Assembly: GCA_038087015.1 (NCBI GenBank)
Contig: JASBNA010000029.1
Location: 124,001 to 188,000 of the forward strand
Length of the DNA stretch: 64,000 nucleotides
Source: Cerrena zonata
Lineage: Eukaryota > Basidiomycota > Agaricomycetes > Polyporales > Cerrenaceae
Reading direction: 5' to 3'
Shown here: in pieces, positions 36,601 through 46,627 of the stretch
How positions within the stretch are numbered: position 1 is the stretch's first letter
How the letters are laid out: each line of letters starts with the position of its first letter
Position numbers and translations under genes: made by a program
Notes under the pieces: model-generated
The model's input: the letters and a program-made list of their open reading frames with translations, nothing else
What the model was told of the DNA's origin: nothing
Database searches by the model: none

Positions 36601-37382
36601 CACAGCAACCATTGGGACCACCTCATCTAGGTCCTATTGGTCCTCACGAACGCTCAGAACGTTCAAGCGGGCCCTTCGTAATGACCCCCTCGCAAGCGAT
36701 GCAATCGAATGTCCCACCTTCACCTAGGAGTATACATGGTCCGGGTCCCAATCCCTCGGGGTCTGGTGTGCGTTCGAGAAGAGGTTCTTGGAGTACAAAC
36801 GATGATGGTGTTCCCCGACCTTCTTCGTCTTCTGCTTCGATGGCTCCATCACCTTCAGGTCATCCTGGGATGCATTCTGGGCATAGGCACTCTGGGTCTA
36901 CTGGGAGTCAGATGGGAAGTGGACGACATCCTCAAGGATCTCCTCTTATACCGTCACAGCCTGTGCACTCTCCTCCGAGGAACACCAATGGGCTCAGTAG
37001 GTTGGCTCCAACTAGTCCTTCTAGCTCAAGTCGTATGCCTCGCTCCCCTGTACGAATGTCCCAACCTTTGCCACCACCGATTACTGGTACTAACAGTCCG
37101 AAACTCAAAGCTCACCGACAGACACCTCCACCTCCCATGACTCGGTCGCCACTAACACGAGACCTCCCAAATCCTTCTGTGCCTCCACTGAATTCTTCTT
37201 CAATAACTTCACGGACGTCTTCTCCTTTGACTATGTTGCCGCCCGCGCAGTCGCTTCCACCACATTCTTCATCTATACCGCTAGGTCCTCCTCCACGTTT
37301 TCCGTCAGTTCAGGATAAACACCCACCTAGTTTGACCTCGAACCCTCCTAAATTGAACGCTGTTCCTATCGATGGGTCTTGA
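33660..37382 (+). CDS. Sds3/Dep1-like subunit of the Rpd3L histone deacetylase complex, with long low-complexity extensions
   Basis: The diagnostic region is an Sds3-like domain around 34800-35300: HRAEALDVLAQIEQKFAQLR, ERIYVEKMESLAWEEALVAE, THPEMHHLHTELSKRRDKRL, and ELASRRRDYE, a coiled coil that binds Sin3. Before it lie about 330 residues that are strongly acidic (runs of E and D at 33930-34220) and Pro/Ser-rich. After it, exons give VVKAYPYDPSSAREGIH and then about 600 residues rich in Pro, Gly, Met and His, with R-D/R-E dipeptide tracts and a His run at 36240-36270. Introns follow GAAG|GTATGA at 34940 and three more to 35340. The first ATG in frame is 33660. An upstream non-coding exon is possible. 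Confidence 0.72.
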
Positions 37383-38237
37383 TTTAGTTATCCTATAGTG
37401 TCTCTGTTATTTTCCCCTTCTCTCCGTGATTATACTTTTTTCACTTCTATACAATGTGTGTGCGGATTTCTCGTCATTTCTGTCTTGTTTCTGTGGTTTC
37501 CATATCGTCGTTTTCTGCTAATGTGTTATGTATCGTCAACTCGTACCTCCCCTGCTCTGCATTTTCCTTTTGAATCTCCCGTTGGTCGTGTGTCTGTGTG
37601 TCTGGTCTGAATGTCGTACGAGACTAGTGTGACGTCTGTGGCCGAGACGAGTTGTGAAGTCATTGGTGTATTCTTTCGCCGACATTAAGGGTTGAGACAT
37701 CTGATAACATGGGAACGATGAGTCCTTCCATTCCATGTTTAACGGGCTTACTGCACAGCTGACCTAGACGTATTTGCAGATCAACGTACCCGAGCATGGA
37801 TCTTTTCAAATATTGGCTAGACTGCTTCTTCTTGGCTTCGTTAGGCTGATCCCAAGAAGTCAGCCAATGGATGATCCAGTTTCATTACCAATTGAAAAAT
37901 GTGCTGGGATGCACTATCTACTATTCGCACTACCTATAGTCACATACACTCAAGCCCGTTCGCTCACGCTGTCCGTCTTCAATTCAGTCTCGGTGAGTCT
38001 CGCTCGGTCTGTTCCTCGAGTGATTTCTCCTTTCCAGGCAAACTATACAATTATACCACACTAACCCGACATCATTCCGCTCCCAGTCCGTTTTGTCTAA
38101 AATTGACATGAGAATATTGAAAAAATTTCATCTGGTATAAATGTCCATACCTCTCGCCAATTTGACATAGGTCTTCCCAGTCGACGACCCTCATACCCAT
38201 TCGTCTACTCCCCACCTTCCACACAGTGATCTACAAG
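37383..38237. other. Intergenic region upstream of the hydrophobin gene
   Basis: The first part is a pyrimidine-rich 3' flank of the Sds3-like gene. A consensus TATAAAT at 38136-38142, 102 bases before the hydrophobin ATG, is the likely core promoter. Open frames at 37774-38064 have no support. Confidence 0.55.
38136..38142 (+). promoter_or_regulatory. TATA box of the hydrophobin gene
   Basis: GGTATAAATG lies 102 bases before the start codon, typical of strongly and conditionally expressed fungal genes. Confidence 0.55.
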
Positions 38238-38682
38238 ATGAAGCAATTCCAGCTGATCAACCTCCCGGGGTTCTTGCTCTTCATCCTTTTAGCTACCATA
38301 AATTCTTGCTTCGCACTATGCAATGGTGCCGATGCGATCATGTGTTGCTTGACCACTGGGCCTGCTAGCGACCCTCTTATTGCGCTGCAGCTGCTTCTCG
38401 CCGGTATCACGCCTCCGGCTAATACCTCAATAATCGGATTAGGATGCTCTCCAGTAACAGGTTCAGCGTCCACTTGGTACGTAGATTCGTGTAGAATTGG
38501 GAAACGCGTGTTCGTACTTACTTTTTGACTTCTTTAGCTTAACGAAACTTGTAGGATGCAGTGATAACTCTCACGGTACGGATCTTCATCCTGAGGTGTA
38601 TTTTTGGCTAACTTTACATTGGTATTTAGGTCTTATCGCCGTAGGATGCGATTTGCAATTGCAGAAGGCTGCTGCCACGTAA
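38238..38682 (+). CDS. Class I-like hydrophobin with seven cysteines
   Basis: Three exons encode a signal peptide (NLPGFLLFILLATINSCFA), then C-N-G-A-D-A-I-M-C-C, a hydrophobic stretch (LIALQLLLAGITPP), LGCSPVTGSAST-C, LTKLVGCSDNSHG and LIAVGCDLQLQ. The usual hydrophobin has eight cysteines as C-CC-C-C-CC-C. Here the second CC pair reads G-C (codons GGA TGC), leaving seven. Splice phases around this exon (TTTAG|C TTA ACG and CAC G|GTACGG) give no alternative that restores it. Hydrophobins self-assemble at air-water interfaces on hyphae and fruit bodies. The loss leaves one cysteine without its usual disulfide partner. Confidence 0.8.
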
Positions 38683-39462
38683 TGGGTAGATGACGTTAAA
38701 CTTAAACATCTGTATCGACAGGGGTGGGATTACCAGGATTCCGAAGAGTTTTTAAATACATTCTTGTTACAGATGGTCCAAATATCTGCTCGTGATGAAA
38801 GATGGCATAAAACAACTCAAGGTAGATCCAGCACTACGCAGTCGGTTGATTTTGAAGAAATTCTCCTGTCTCAAGACAATTTTGGTGAAGTATCACTTTG
38901 ACAGTCATGGATATTAGGACGGCAGGAAAAAAATTATATCTAACCGGAAAACGTGGAATCCAGCAAGTTACACGACCCGTCACTAGTATACTTGTCTCAC
39001 ATCTACCTTCGTCCGATACGGTACTGATATCTCTTGAGTTGGGCGGTGGTTTTCGGAGCACAGCGAGATTTCCCCTGCGGCCCATACTGGTAAGGGCTAA
39101 CCTCATGGTGCCACCCATCAAGAGAAATGACAATGACTGCCCTGACACGAGGGGACGGGCAATGGGGATACTTATACACCTTACTAAATGTGGCTAACCT
39201 TTGGCTTCTAGAGATATTACTTAAGGTCAATCCTTTGTGGAGCCTTATTGAAGCATTGACCTCTCTCTGCGGAACAAAGAAGATAGCCACCTGCTATCTT
39301 TTAATCTATTGACTATCTCCTTTGACAATAGGTTTCCATGGATGCTATGTTGTCGCATTGACGTTCGATCTCCGACGCTCATCTCTAGGTATAAATACGA
39401 CGGAGCTATGGGCCCACTCTCTATAACTTTTATTTGTCCTTTTAATAACTCGACTGGTCGGA
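38683..39462. other. Intergenic region, entering the duplicated segment
   Basis: From 39001 on, the sequence aligns with 43295 onward and carries the promoter of zinc-finger copy 2. Before 39001 nothing is recognised. Confidence 0.6.
39390..39396 (+). promoter_or_regulatory. TATA box of zinc-finger copy 2
   Basis: GGTATAAATAC, with TATA starting 73 bases before the ATG, the same spacing as in copy 3. Confidence 0.65.
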
Positions 39463-40292
39463 ATGACGAAAACGGTACGTACCTACATGTCTACTTGTTT
39501 ACGAGAACATGTACTTAATTGTGTTCAAATTAGAGACCCAGTAGAAAGGGAAACGCACTTTGTCCGTTATGCTCCAAGAGCATGGGCCGGGGTGTCATTG
39601 GAAAACATTTGCGCGATGCCCATGGTGGCCCAGGAGGCAACGAAAATGTCACAGTGCAAGGCTTGTACGTGATTTTGGAATCCCAGAGAAACCAACTTGA
39701 ACATATACTCATCGTGGTTATTCTTACAGATGTCCTTGGCCAGACTGCGGGCTGAAGCCAGAAGGTAAAAATGCTACGAAGACCCATCTCTTTTTACAGT
39801 AAGTGATGATTTAATGCAGTACGCAGCGTAATTTCTGACGGCCAGATGTGTAGTACCGATGATAGGGCGAAACCCTGTCCTCATTCCAAGAAGGCCACCA
39901 ACGGAGATTGGATCCGTTGCAGGAACAAACTCTTCAATCATGGACAGATGATGTTTCATAAACGTTCCGTCCACGGCTGGGATATGCACAAAAATGATTC
40001 TATCGATCCCTGGATGGATCCGATTGCGCCGTTTGATTGTACTACCGCCAAGGGAGGGAATCTGGAACATCCTGAAGTGGTGGATTCCAAACCGGCAGAA
40101 TCATCGAGCCGTACCACTGAACAGAGCGATACAGAAGTCCCGATTACAAGTGGTCCTGTCCCAGACCTCCTCTCAACTCTGGAAGGTTTGATTCCCATCA
40201 AGACCGAGGACATAGATGACAGTGAAGTAAGTCTTGAACCAGTCTCGCTTTCCTCTTTATTGATTTGTATGCCTTACCAGCTGCTTAAATAA
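39463..40292 (+). CDS. Three-finger C2H2 protein, copy 2
   Basis: Five exons (39463-39474, 39534-39664, 39730-39798, 39854-40226, 40281-40292) join into 198 residues without a frame break. It starts MTKT-RPSRKGNAL. Finger 1 is CPLCSKSMGRGVIGKHLR then DAH. Finger 2 is CPWPDCGLKPEGKNATKTH, closing with a His whose codon is split CA|T by intron 3. Finger 3 is C-x13-C-x12-H-x4-H (CPHSKKATNGDWIRC, then FHKRSVH). The tail is LEGLIPIKTEDIDDSE, with a SUMO-type I-K-T-E. The last exon is only LLK, much shorter than in copy 3. The role is presumably nuclear; targets are unknown. It converges on the F-box gene at 40507-42266. Confidence 0.78.
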
Positions 40293-40506
40293 CTGTTCAA
40301 CAATTCCGAAAGCCAACCAAGCCCCGCGCACGATAGAGGTAGTTGTCTTCCAGAAGTAGTTCAGAGAAATCTCGACTTGTTATGACTCGCCACACGTTCG
40401 TTTGTATGGTTGTATTATTCGGATATCTAAAGCACGTAGTAATATCAATAAAGCTCCCGTTCCTCGAAGTAATGATAAGTTGAGACTACGATGAACACAA
40501 ATTTGT

Positions 40507-42266
40507 TCAACTGAAATGATGCGGGAGATACTCGATGGTGCATTCCTTCACTTGCAGTAGCCCTCTTTTAACTGTTAGAGGAAAGTTCTCTTCAACGAAT
40601 TTCTTCCTGACGTCAAACGATTCACCGGAATCGTCAAAATATTCCACGCGAACCTCTTTGAGACGTATAAATTTCTCCAGGAGTTCATCAATCCGTTGGA
40701 AACCGTCGCTGTCAGACGCATCGTAAAAGATGATGAGAGAAAGGATTTCGAGATTTGGTGCATCGAGGGCTGAGATGAGATGATGAGCGGTGGCCATCTC
40801 GTTTTCATCCACATCAAAACAATATATGCGAAATGTCCTGAGCTTCACCAGCTTCGACAAATCGAGCGCAGCTTTAACTATAGGATACGGGGTCAGCGAA
40901 AACAGATGTCATTGGGAGGAATACGGACAATCAGATATGGATGTTCCTTGTGTAGGTATTTGAAGAAAGTCCAGAGAAGAGGTGGCAGCAGTGATTATTC
41001 GTCCCACAGACGCGATGTGAACTGATGGCATTAACTCGAATGATGTGAGACTCGAGGAGATCACCTCCGGTACGAGCCAATTTTTCAGATGGTCGAAATT
41101 AAACGGGGTGGTGGATATGATGTTGTCAACTTGGATCGAACGAATTGAAGGTGGTGGATGGAGAATGGGATAGGCCAACGGACGATTATCAGCGAGATTA
41201 GAGCGAGATGCATCAGTGGTACGACTTGACTCGTCTACGACAGGTGCTCGATTCTTTATCCCCCCAGGAGGAACTTGTTCCATCCAGACTTTGGTCAGTC
41301 TGGGGAAAGCACGTACAAGTGCGGTAAAAGCGTTAGGAGACATACATACAAGCCCTGTATAGAGCTGACGGACAGAAGCCAATTCTGAGAGTGTGTATAT
41401 CCAGTCGCAGTACGCTCGTATGTCCTTCTTTTGTGGCTTCCTCATTTCCAGATGGTAGATCTCAAGCGTCTTGAGAGATGGAAGAGGGTTCTTGAGCACA
41501 GAAGGGAAAGCGTACATCCATCCGTCTTTGCAGTCTCCTCCAGATCCCTGTAACAGAACCTTCCGAATATAACTTGCAATGGAGGGATCAGAGTGTATGA
41601 GGGGCGCCAATCTTTCTAGTGAGGCGTGCGAACGGATTTTGATAGAACGGAAAAGGTGGGGTCTAGCAGCAGCGCGCCACACTTTACAGACCGACGTGCA
41701 TGCACGTACTGTAAACATTTCCCGGCGACCAAGGTCGTCGCCCTCCCAGAATGTCTCAAGAATAAGACTGTGCAATTCCACAGGGAGTAACAAGGCCTTC
41801 GCATCCTGAGCTACTGAAGAAGAGGTGAGTAGAGGCATTAGGTTCGATCACATCTTGCCCTAACCTTCAATGGTTGCCTGTTCCGTTGTATTATCTGTAC
41901 GCCTACGCTTCACTGGCTTGGAGGGCCGAGAGTGGTCCGTTCTGCGAAAAATAGAAAAATAAGGGAAGGGCCAGAAGGATAGATTGATGTGCGCACGTAC
42001 GGGGCCACAGTATCGACGTCAGCCAAAGTTCGCTTCTTACATCTGCTTCTGGTCCTGCTACTGATACTAGTTATGATACTTTTAATAGACTTCTATGGAA
42101 ATGTAACAATCAATTCAATACTCACGGAGCATTGTCTGAGGACTCCTCTTCTATCGGTAGGGTATTATTGGGCAGTCGAGAAGGCCTAAAGACTGGACAG
42201 TAAGCATCACGGCCACCCAAATCAAATATGATACGTACAAATGTCCTTTCTCCGACACGTTGTCAT
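40507..42266 (-). CDS. F-box protein, copy 2
   Basis: Six exons (42266-42239, 42192-42126, 42054-42001, 41941-41865, 41813-40929, 40877-40507) sum to 493 codons plus stop with no break. The N-terminus MTTCRRKDIFFRPSRLPNN leads to a basic, likely nuclear-targeting stretch (RSRCKKRTLADV, KPVKRRRTDN). The F-box follows: ALLLPVELHSLILETFW, CTSVCKVWRAAARPHLFRSI. The rest is a leucine-rich substrate-binding region (LKTLEIYHLEM, ALVRAFPRLTKVWMEQV, HLISALDAPNLEILSLIIFY). The last intron uses a weak donor (T|GTCCGTAT) at the site where copy 3 has GTACGTAT. It faces zinc-finger copy 2, with 214 bases between stops. Confidence 0.8.
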
Positions 42267-42384
42267 TGTGTTGTCTAGTGTTACGCACCCGCTTCTGTGC
42301 AGATCTAACGGTATCATGCCCGATTACCTCATCATTCAAATAAGACAATTAAGGAACACATACGATGGGCCATCCGTTTTGCGT

Positions 42385-42507
42385 TTATTGGCCCTGGAAG
42401 TTCGTTTGGGTGGCATTGTTGTTATCACGAGCGTATATCGATGGTATGGGGGAGACAGAGTTGTCGTTCTGGTTACCAGCGCATGTACCTGCTACTAACA
42501 CGACCAT
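42385..42507 (-). other. 40-codon upstream open frame before F-box copy 2
   Basis: An ATG-to-TAA frame of 40 codons (MVVLVAGTCAGNQND...) lies about 120 bases before the F-box ATG. The equivalent frame at 46750-46872 has the same length. 32 of 40 residues agree, but most base differences change the amino acid, so there is no sign of selection on the peptide. It could act only as a translated leader. Confidence 0.3.
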
Positions 42508-42618
42508 TCTTTGATCAGGACAACAACAAGAACTTGAGTGACTGGTCGTTTATGTAATACAACAAAAGACTCGATATTCTTCGATCTGAGACATACCCAC
42601 GGCACACGGGCGCCTCAG

Positions 42619-43294
42619 AGTTCGAAACAGACTCAGACACTGGCAAAACTTCTTGTACGTAATTCAAGGACATCACTTTGAAACAAACAAACAGTCAGTA
42701 AATGCAAGCTTGAGGTTTAACCGGTTTAACCTCTCGTATGCCCCTCTTGCTAGTGGTGTCTATATCATCTCAAAGTTAGTTTCTCCTCAGACAGAATGTT
42801 CAGCTTGACGCATTAAGATCACGGAATCATATGTGTCCAAATGATGCGAATAGCTGTGAGCTATCGAGCTCAGGAGGGATAGCGGCGCAAGTGTATAAAT
42901 CGTTGAAACGTTGTCCCAACGTGTCACCGAATTACATCAAGCTCGTTACTCTCTACGCGGTCTTGAACACGTTCACCAAGCTTAAACTGTCGACGGATCG
43001 TTGTACATCACCCCAAGAGTCCAAAGGATGTAAGTAACCCTTTCCTACTTCCAATAGGGTTGATCAATTCATTTACAGTTACTTGTGGGACGATGGAAGA
43101 CACTGGCTCACCAATCGCTCACTTATCCGTTAGTAGTTTGTGCGGAGCCACTGCCCGACCATATATATTTACCTTTCGTTCGGTCACCTAACTTGAGAGG
43201 GATTCTAACCTGGTTATCTGGATGTACACATTCCTGTCGGTTCAAGGATCACCAGCCCGAGGCCTGAGGCCTGAGGGTCCCACACCTTACCAGC
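42619..43294. other. Unique spacer between the two duplicated units
   Basis: No gene is supported. It includes a tandem GGTTTAACC pair near 42715-42732 and a GAGGCCTGAGGCCTGAGG tract near its right end. Confidence 0.5.
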
Positions 43295-43743
43295 ATCTAC
43301 CTTCGTTCAGTTCGGTACATTGAGCCACTCACAGCCCGATGCATATGTAGGAGAATCACCCCTCGGACCACACTCAATGGACCCACCTCGTGGTGCCACT
43401 CATCATGTAGAAGAGTTAATAGTCTGCCCTGACACAAGGGGCCGGACAATGGGGATATACACCTTACCAAATGCGGCCAACCTTTCTCCCCCATAAACAT
43501 TTATCCAGGCCAATCCTTTGTGATTCTTTATGAGAGCATTGACCTCTCTCGCTTTAGAGCACAAGGAGGACAGCTACTTTGTATCTTCTGATCCATCGAC
43601 GATCTCTTTCTGGATCTTTTCATAATAGGTTTCTATTGATGCTGTATTGTTCCCATTGACCGTTCGATGTTCGGTCTCCGACCTTCAGAGCATGAGTCCT
43701 CATGGAATTTATGCAAGGCACATCATTGACCTCCCTCTATAGG

Positions 43744-43750
43744 TATAAAT
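43744..43750 (+). promoter_or_regulatory. TATA box of zinc-finger copy 3
   Basis: GGTATAAATGC, with TATA starting 73 bases before the ATG. Confidence 0.65.
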
Positions 43751-43816
43751 GCGAGGGAATTATGGACTTGCGCCCTATAACTTTTATCTATCTTCCTCAT
43801 AACTCGACTGGTCGGA

Positions 43817-44744
43817 ATGCCGAAAGCGGTGCGTACCTTACTCATACACAAGGACATCCACTAAGTTGCATTGACTTCACCAGAAAATATCTAGAAGGGG
43901 AAACGCAACTTGTCCATTATGTCCGAAGGTCATGAGCCGGGGTACCATTGGCTTCCATTTGCGCAAAGTCCATAGAGGTCATGAGGGCAAGGCAAATCGG
44001 TATGTTCTCTTAAACTCAAAGAGACAAGACATCCTCATCGTTCTTACTCCTACAGATGCCCTTGGCCAGATTGCAGGCTGATACTGACTAGTGAAAAGGA
44101 CATGAAGTCACATATGTTCCTACAGTAAGTGATGATATCGAAGTATTATGCCGCATAACGTTTAATGGAAGATTGCATAGTACCAATCCTATAGCAGAAC
44201 CCTGCCCTCATGCCAAAGAGACCTCCAATGGAGAGTGGCTCCGTTGCAGAACCAAGCTGGCCGACCAATCGCGGATGTGGATCCATAGACGGGTGGAACA
44301 CGGTTACGATAAGAACAGCAACACGTCTATTGATCCTTGGATGGCCGACCCTCATGAGGTATTTGATCGTGAAACCGCGTTGGGAGGAAAGACACATTCT
44401 GAGGTGGATAATTCCCAAAGAGAACACTCACCGAGTGAAGTAGCTCAACAAGAAACTGAGGGAATTGATCGTCAAGTTCCGAATATCAGCGTGAAGGCTG
44501 ACATGCGTAGCCTTCATGCTGGGCCTGTCTCGGACGCCTTAATTCTAGAGGGTTTGATTCCCATCAAGACAGAGGAAGTAGATGACAGTGAAGTAAGTCT
44601 TGAGCCAGTCTTGCCCTAATATTTGTGTTAATTTGCGTCTTCCACCAGTTGCTTAACTACCCATCGACTCGAAAAAAACACGTCCGGCGATCAGTAAAGA
44701 CAATCATCTCAGAAGAAGCTCAAGGCAGTCTCGACTTGTTGTAA
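43817..44744 (+). CDS. Three-finger C2H2 protein, copy 3
   Basis: Five exons (43817-43828, 43884-43999, 44056-44124, 44181-44592, 44649-44744) give 234 residues. It starts MPKA-KISRRGNAT. Finger 1 is CPLCPKVMSRGTIGFHLR then KVH. Finger 2 is CPWPDCRLILTSEKDMKSH, with a split final His codon. Finger 3 is CPHAKETSNGEWLRC, then IHRRVEH. The tail LEGLIPIKTEEVDDSE is followed by a last exon of 31 codons (LLNYPSTRKKHVRRSVKTI...) that is basic and absent from copy 2, where a stop comes after three codons. It is the most complete member of the family in the window and converges on the F-box gene at 44866-46627. Confidence 0.78.
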
Positions 44745-44865
44745 CCTGCAATACGTTCATTTATATGATTATATTTATTCGGTCATGTATCTATATTATG
44801 TAGGTACCAATAAAGCTCCCATCTTCCGCGGTCAGTTACAGTTAGTACTGCTCGAGCTGAAATTG

Positions 44866-46627
44866 TTAACGAAAGGGGTAATACGGGAGATACTCGATGT
44901 CATCCTCCTTCACCCGTAGTAACCCTCGTTTGAACGTTAGAGGGAAGTTCTGCTCGATGTATTTCCTCCTGACATCCAACGGTTCAGGCGAAGCAGCAAA
45001 ATACTCCACGCGAACCTCTTTGAGATGTGCAAGTTTCTCTAGGTACTGATCAATCGGTTGAAAATCATCGCTTTTAGACGCATCATAACAGATGATGAGG
45101 GAAATGATTTCGAGATTTGGTGCATGGAGGATTGAGAGGAGATGATAAGCAATCGCCATCTCATTTCCATCAGAAAGCGTGTTGCAACAGTGTATGCGAA
45201 ATGTTCTCAGTTTCACCAGCTTCGATGAATCGAGCGCAGCTTTGACTAGGGAACTTGAGTTAGCAAAAAAACATCATCAGATCATCGACTGAATACGTAC
45301 ATTGAGATATCGATGTTCCTTGAGTAGGTATTCGAAGAATGTCCAGAGAAGAGGAGGCAGCAGCGATTATGCGTCCCACAGATGCGACGTGGACTGATCG
45401 CATTAAATCCAAATTTGCAAGGCTTGAGGACATCATCTCAGGCACGAACCAATCTTTCAGATGGTCGAAATTGAACGGAGTGAGAGATGCGAAATTGTCA
45501 ACCTTGAGCGAGCTTATTGAAGCTGGTGGATGGAGAATGGGATAGGCCAACGGACGGTTGTCTGCCAAAATAGAGCGGGGTGTATCAGTTGCGTGGGTTG
45601 ACTCGTCTACGATAGGTACCAGATCCTTTACGGGGAGGAAGTGAACTTGCTCCATCCAGACTTTGGTCAGGCTAGGGAAAACGCGTACGAGTGCTGTGAG
45701 CGCTTTAGGGGACATGATTACCAGTCCTAAATTGAGCTGATGGACAGATGTCAATGCGGAGAGAGAGTAAATCCAATCGCAGTAGGCTCGTATGTCCTTC
45801 CTCCGAGGCTTTCTCAAATCTATCTCACGAATCTCCAGAATCTTGAGAGCCGGAAGAGGGGTCTCGAACGCAGATGGAAAAGCATAGATCCATCCGTCCT
45901 TGCAGTTTTCTCCATCTCCCAGCAATATAACTCTCCGAATATAGCTGGTGACAGAAGGGTCGGATCGTATGAGTGACGTTAATCTCTCCAGCGAGGCCTG
46001 TGAGTTCAGTTTGGTCGACCGGAAAAGATGGGGTCGAGCAGCAGCGCGCCACACCTTGCAGACCGACGTGCAGGAACGTATTGTGACCGCTTCGTCAACA
46101 CCAAGATCCGGACCTTTCCAAAACGTCTCAAGAATAAGGCTGTGCAATTCCACAGGGAGTAACAAGGCATTCGCATCCTGAACCACTTCTAGAGAGGAGG
46201 TGAGTAGAGGGATTAGGTTCAAATACATTTTTTGCTGACCTTCGATGGTTCCTTGTTCTGTGGGATTGTTTATCCGTCTACGCTTAGGATGTTGAGCATG
46301 GTCCGTCCTGAAAAAGATAGAGGAATAAGGGAAGGGCCAACGCATAGATTGATGCCTGCACGTACAGAGTCACAGCATCCTCATCTGCCAAAGTTCGCTT
46401 CTTACATCTGCTTCTGGTCCTACTACTGATACTGGTTATGATACTTTGATTAGACTTCTATAATCATTCAATTAGCTAGCTAATACTTACGGAGCGTTGT
46501 CTGACAATCCCTGTTCTACTCCCTGGGTATTGGACAACTGAGAAGGTCTAAATACTGGACAGTAAGCATCTTAACTACCCAAATGAAATATAACACGTAC
46601 AAATGTCCCTTCTCCGACACGTTGTCA
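44866..46627 (-). CDS. F-box protein, copy 3
   Basis: It has the same six-exon structure as copy 2, starting MTTCRRRDIF at 46627. The linker exons read FRPSQLSNTQGVEQ, RSRCKKRTLADEDAVTL and HPKRRRINN. The F-box is ALLLPVELHSLILETFW and CTSVCKVWRAAARPHLF. The leucine-rich region includes LKILEIREIDLRKPRRKDIR and ALVRVFPSLTKVWMEQVHF. The last exon is VKAALDSSKLVKLRTFRIHC ... LPYYPFR. No frame break was found. The donor before the last exon is GTACGTATT, the consensus form. It is separated from zinc-finger copy 3 by 121 bases between stops, so their 3' ends probably overlap as transcripts. Confidence 0.8.

Larger units (their letters stand above)
39001..42618. repeat. Tandem segmental duplication, unit 1
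   Basis: This segment aligns along its length with 43295-46979, including promoters, introns, the gap between the gene 3' ends, and the region upstream of the F-box gene. The left edge is near ATCTACCTTCGT. The right edge is near GATCTGAGACAT...GGGCGCCTC. The units are in direct orientation, about 4.3 kb apart start to start. Confidence 0.85.

Noticed and set aside
39827..39853. Acceptor GCAG|CGTAATT as the start of exon 4 in zinc-finger copy 2
   Set aside because: It is in frame, but the TAG|TACC site is used consistently by copies 1-3 and keeps the same residues after the split His.
42151..42348. Minus-strand frame conserved between both F-box upstream regions (SYLNDEVIGHDTV)
   Set aside because: It has no ATG and its phase does not join the F-box exons. 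The true first exon (MTTCRRKDIF) lies in another frame of the same sequence.
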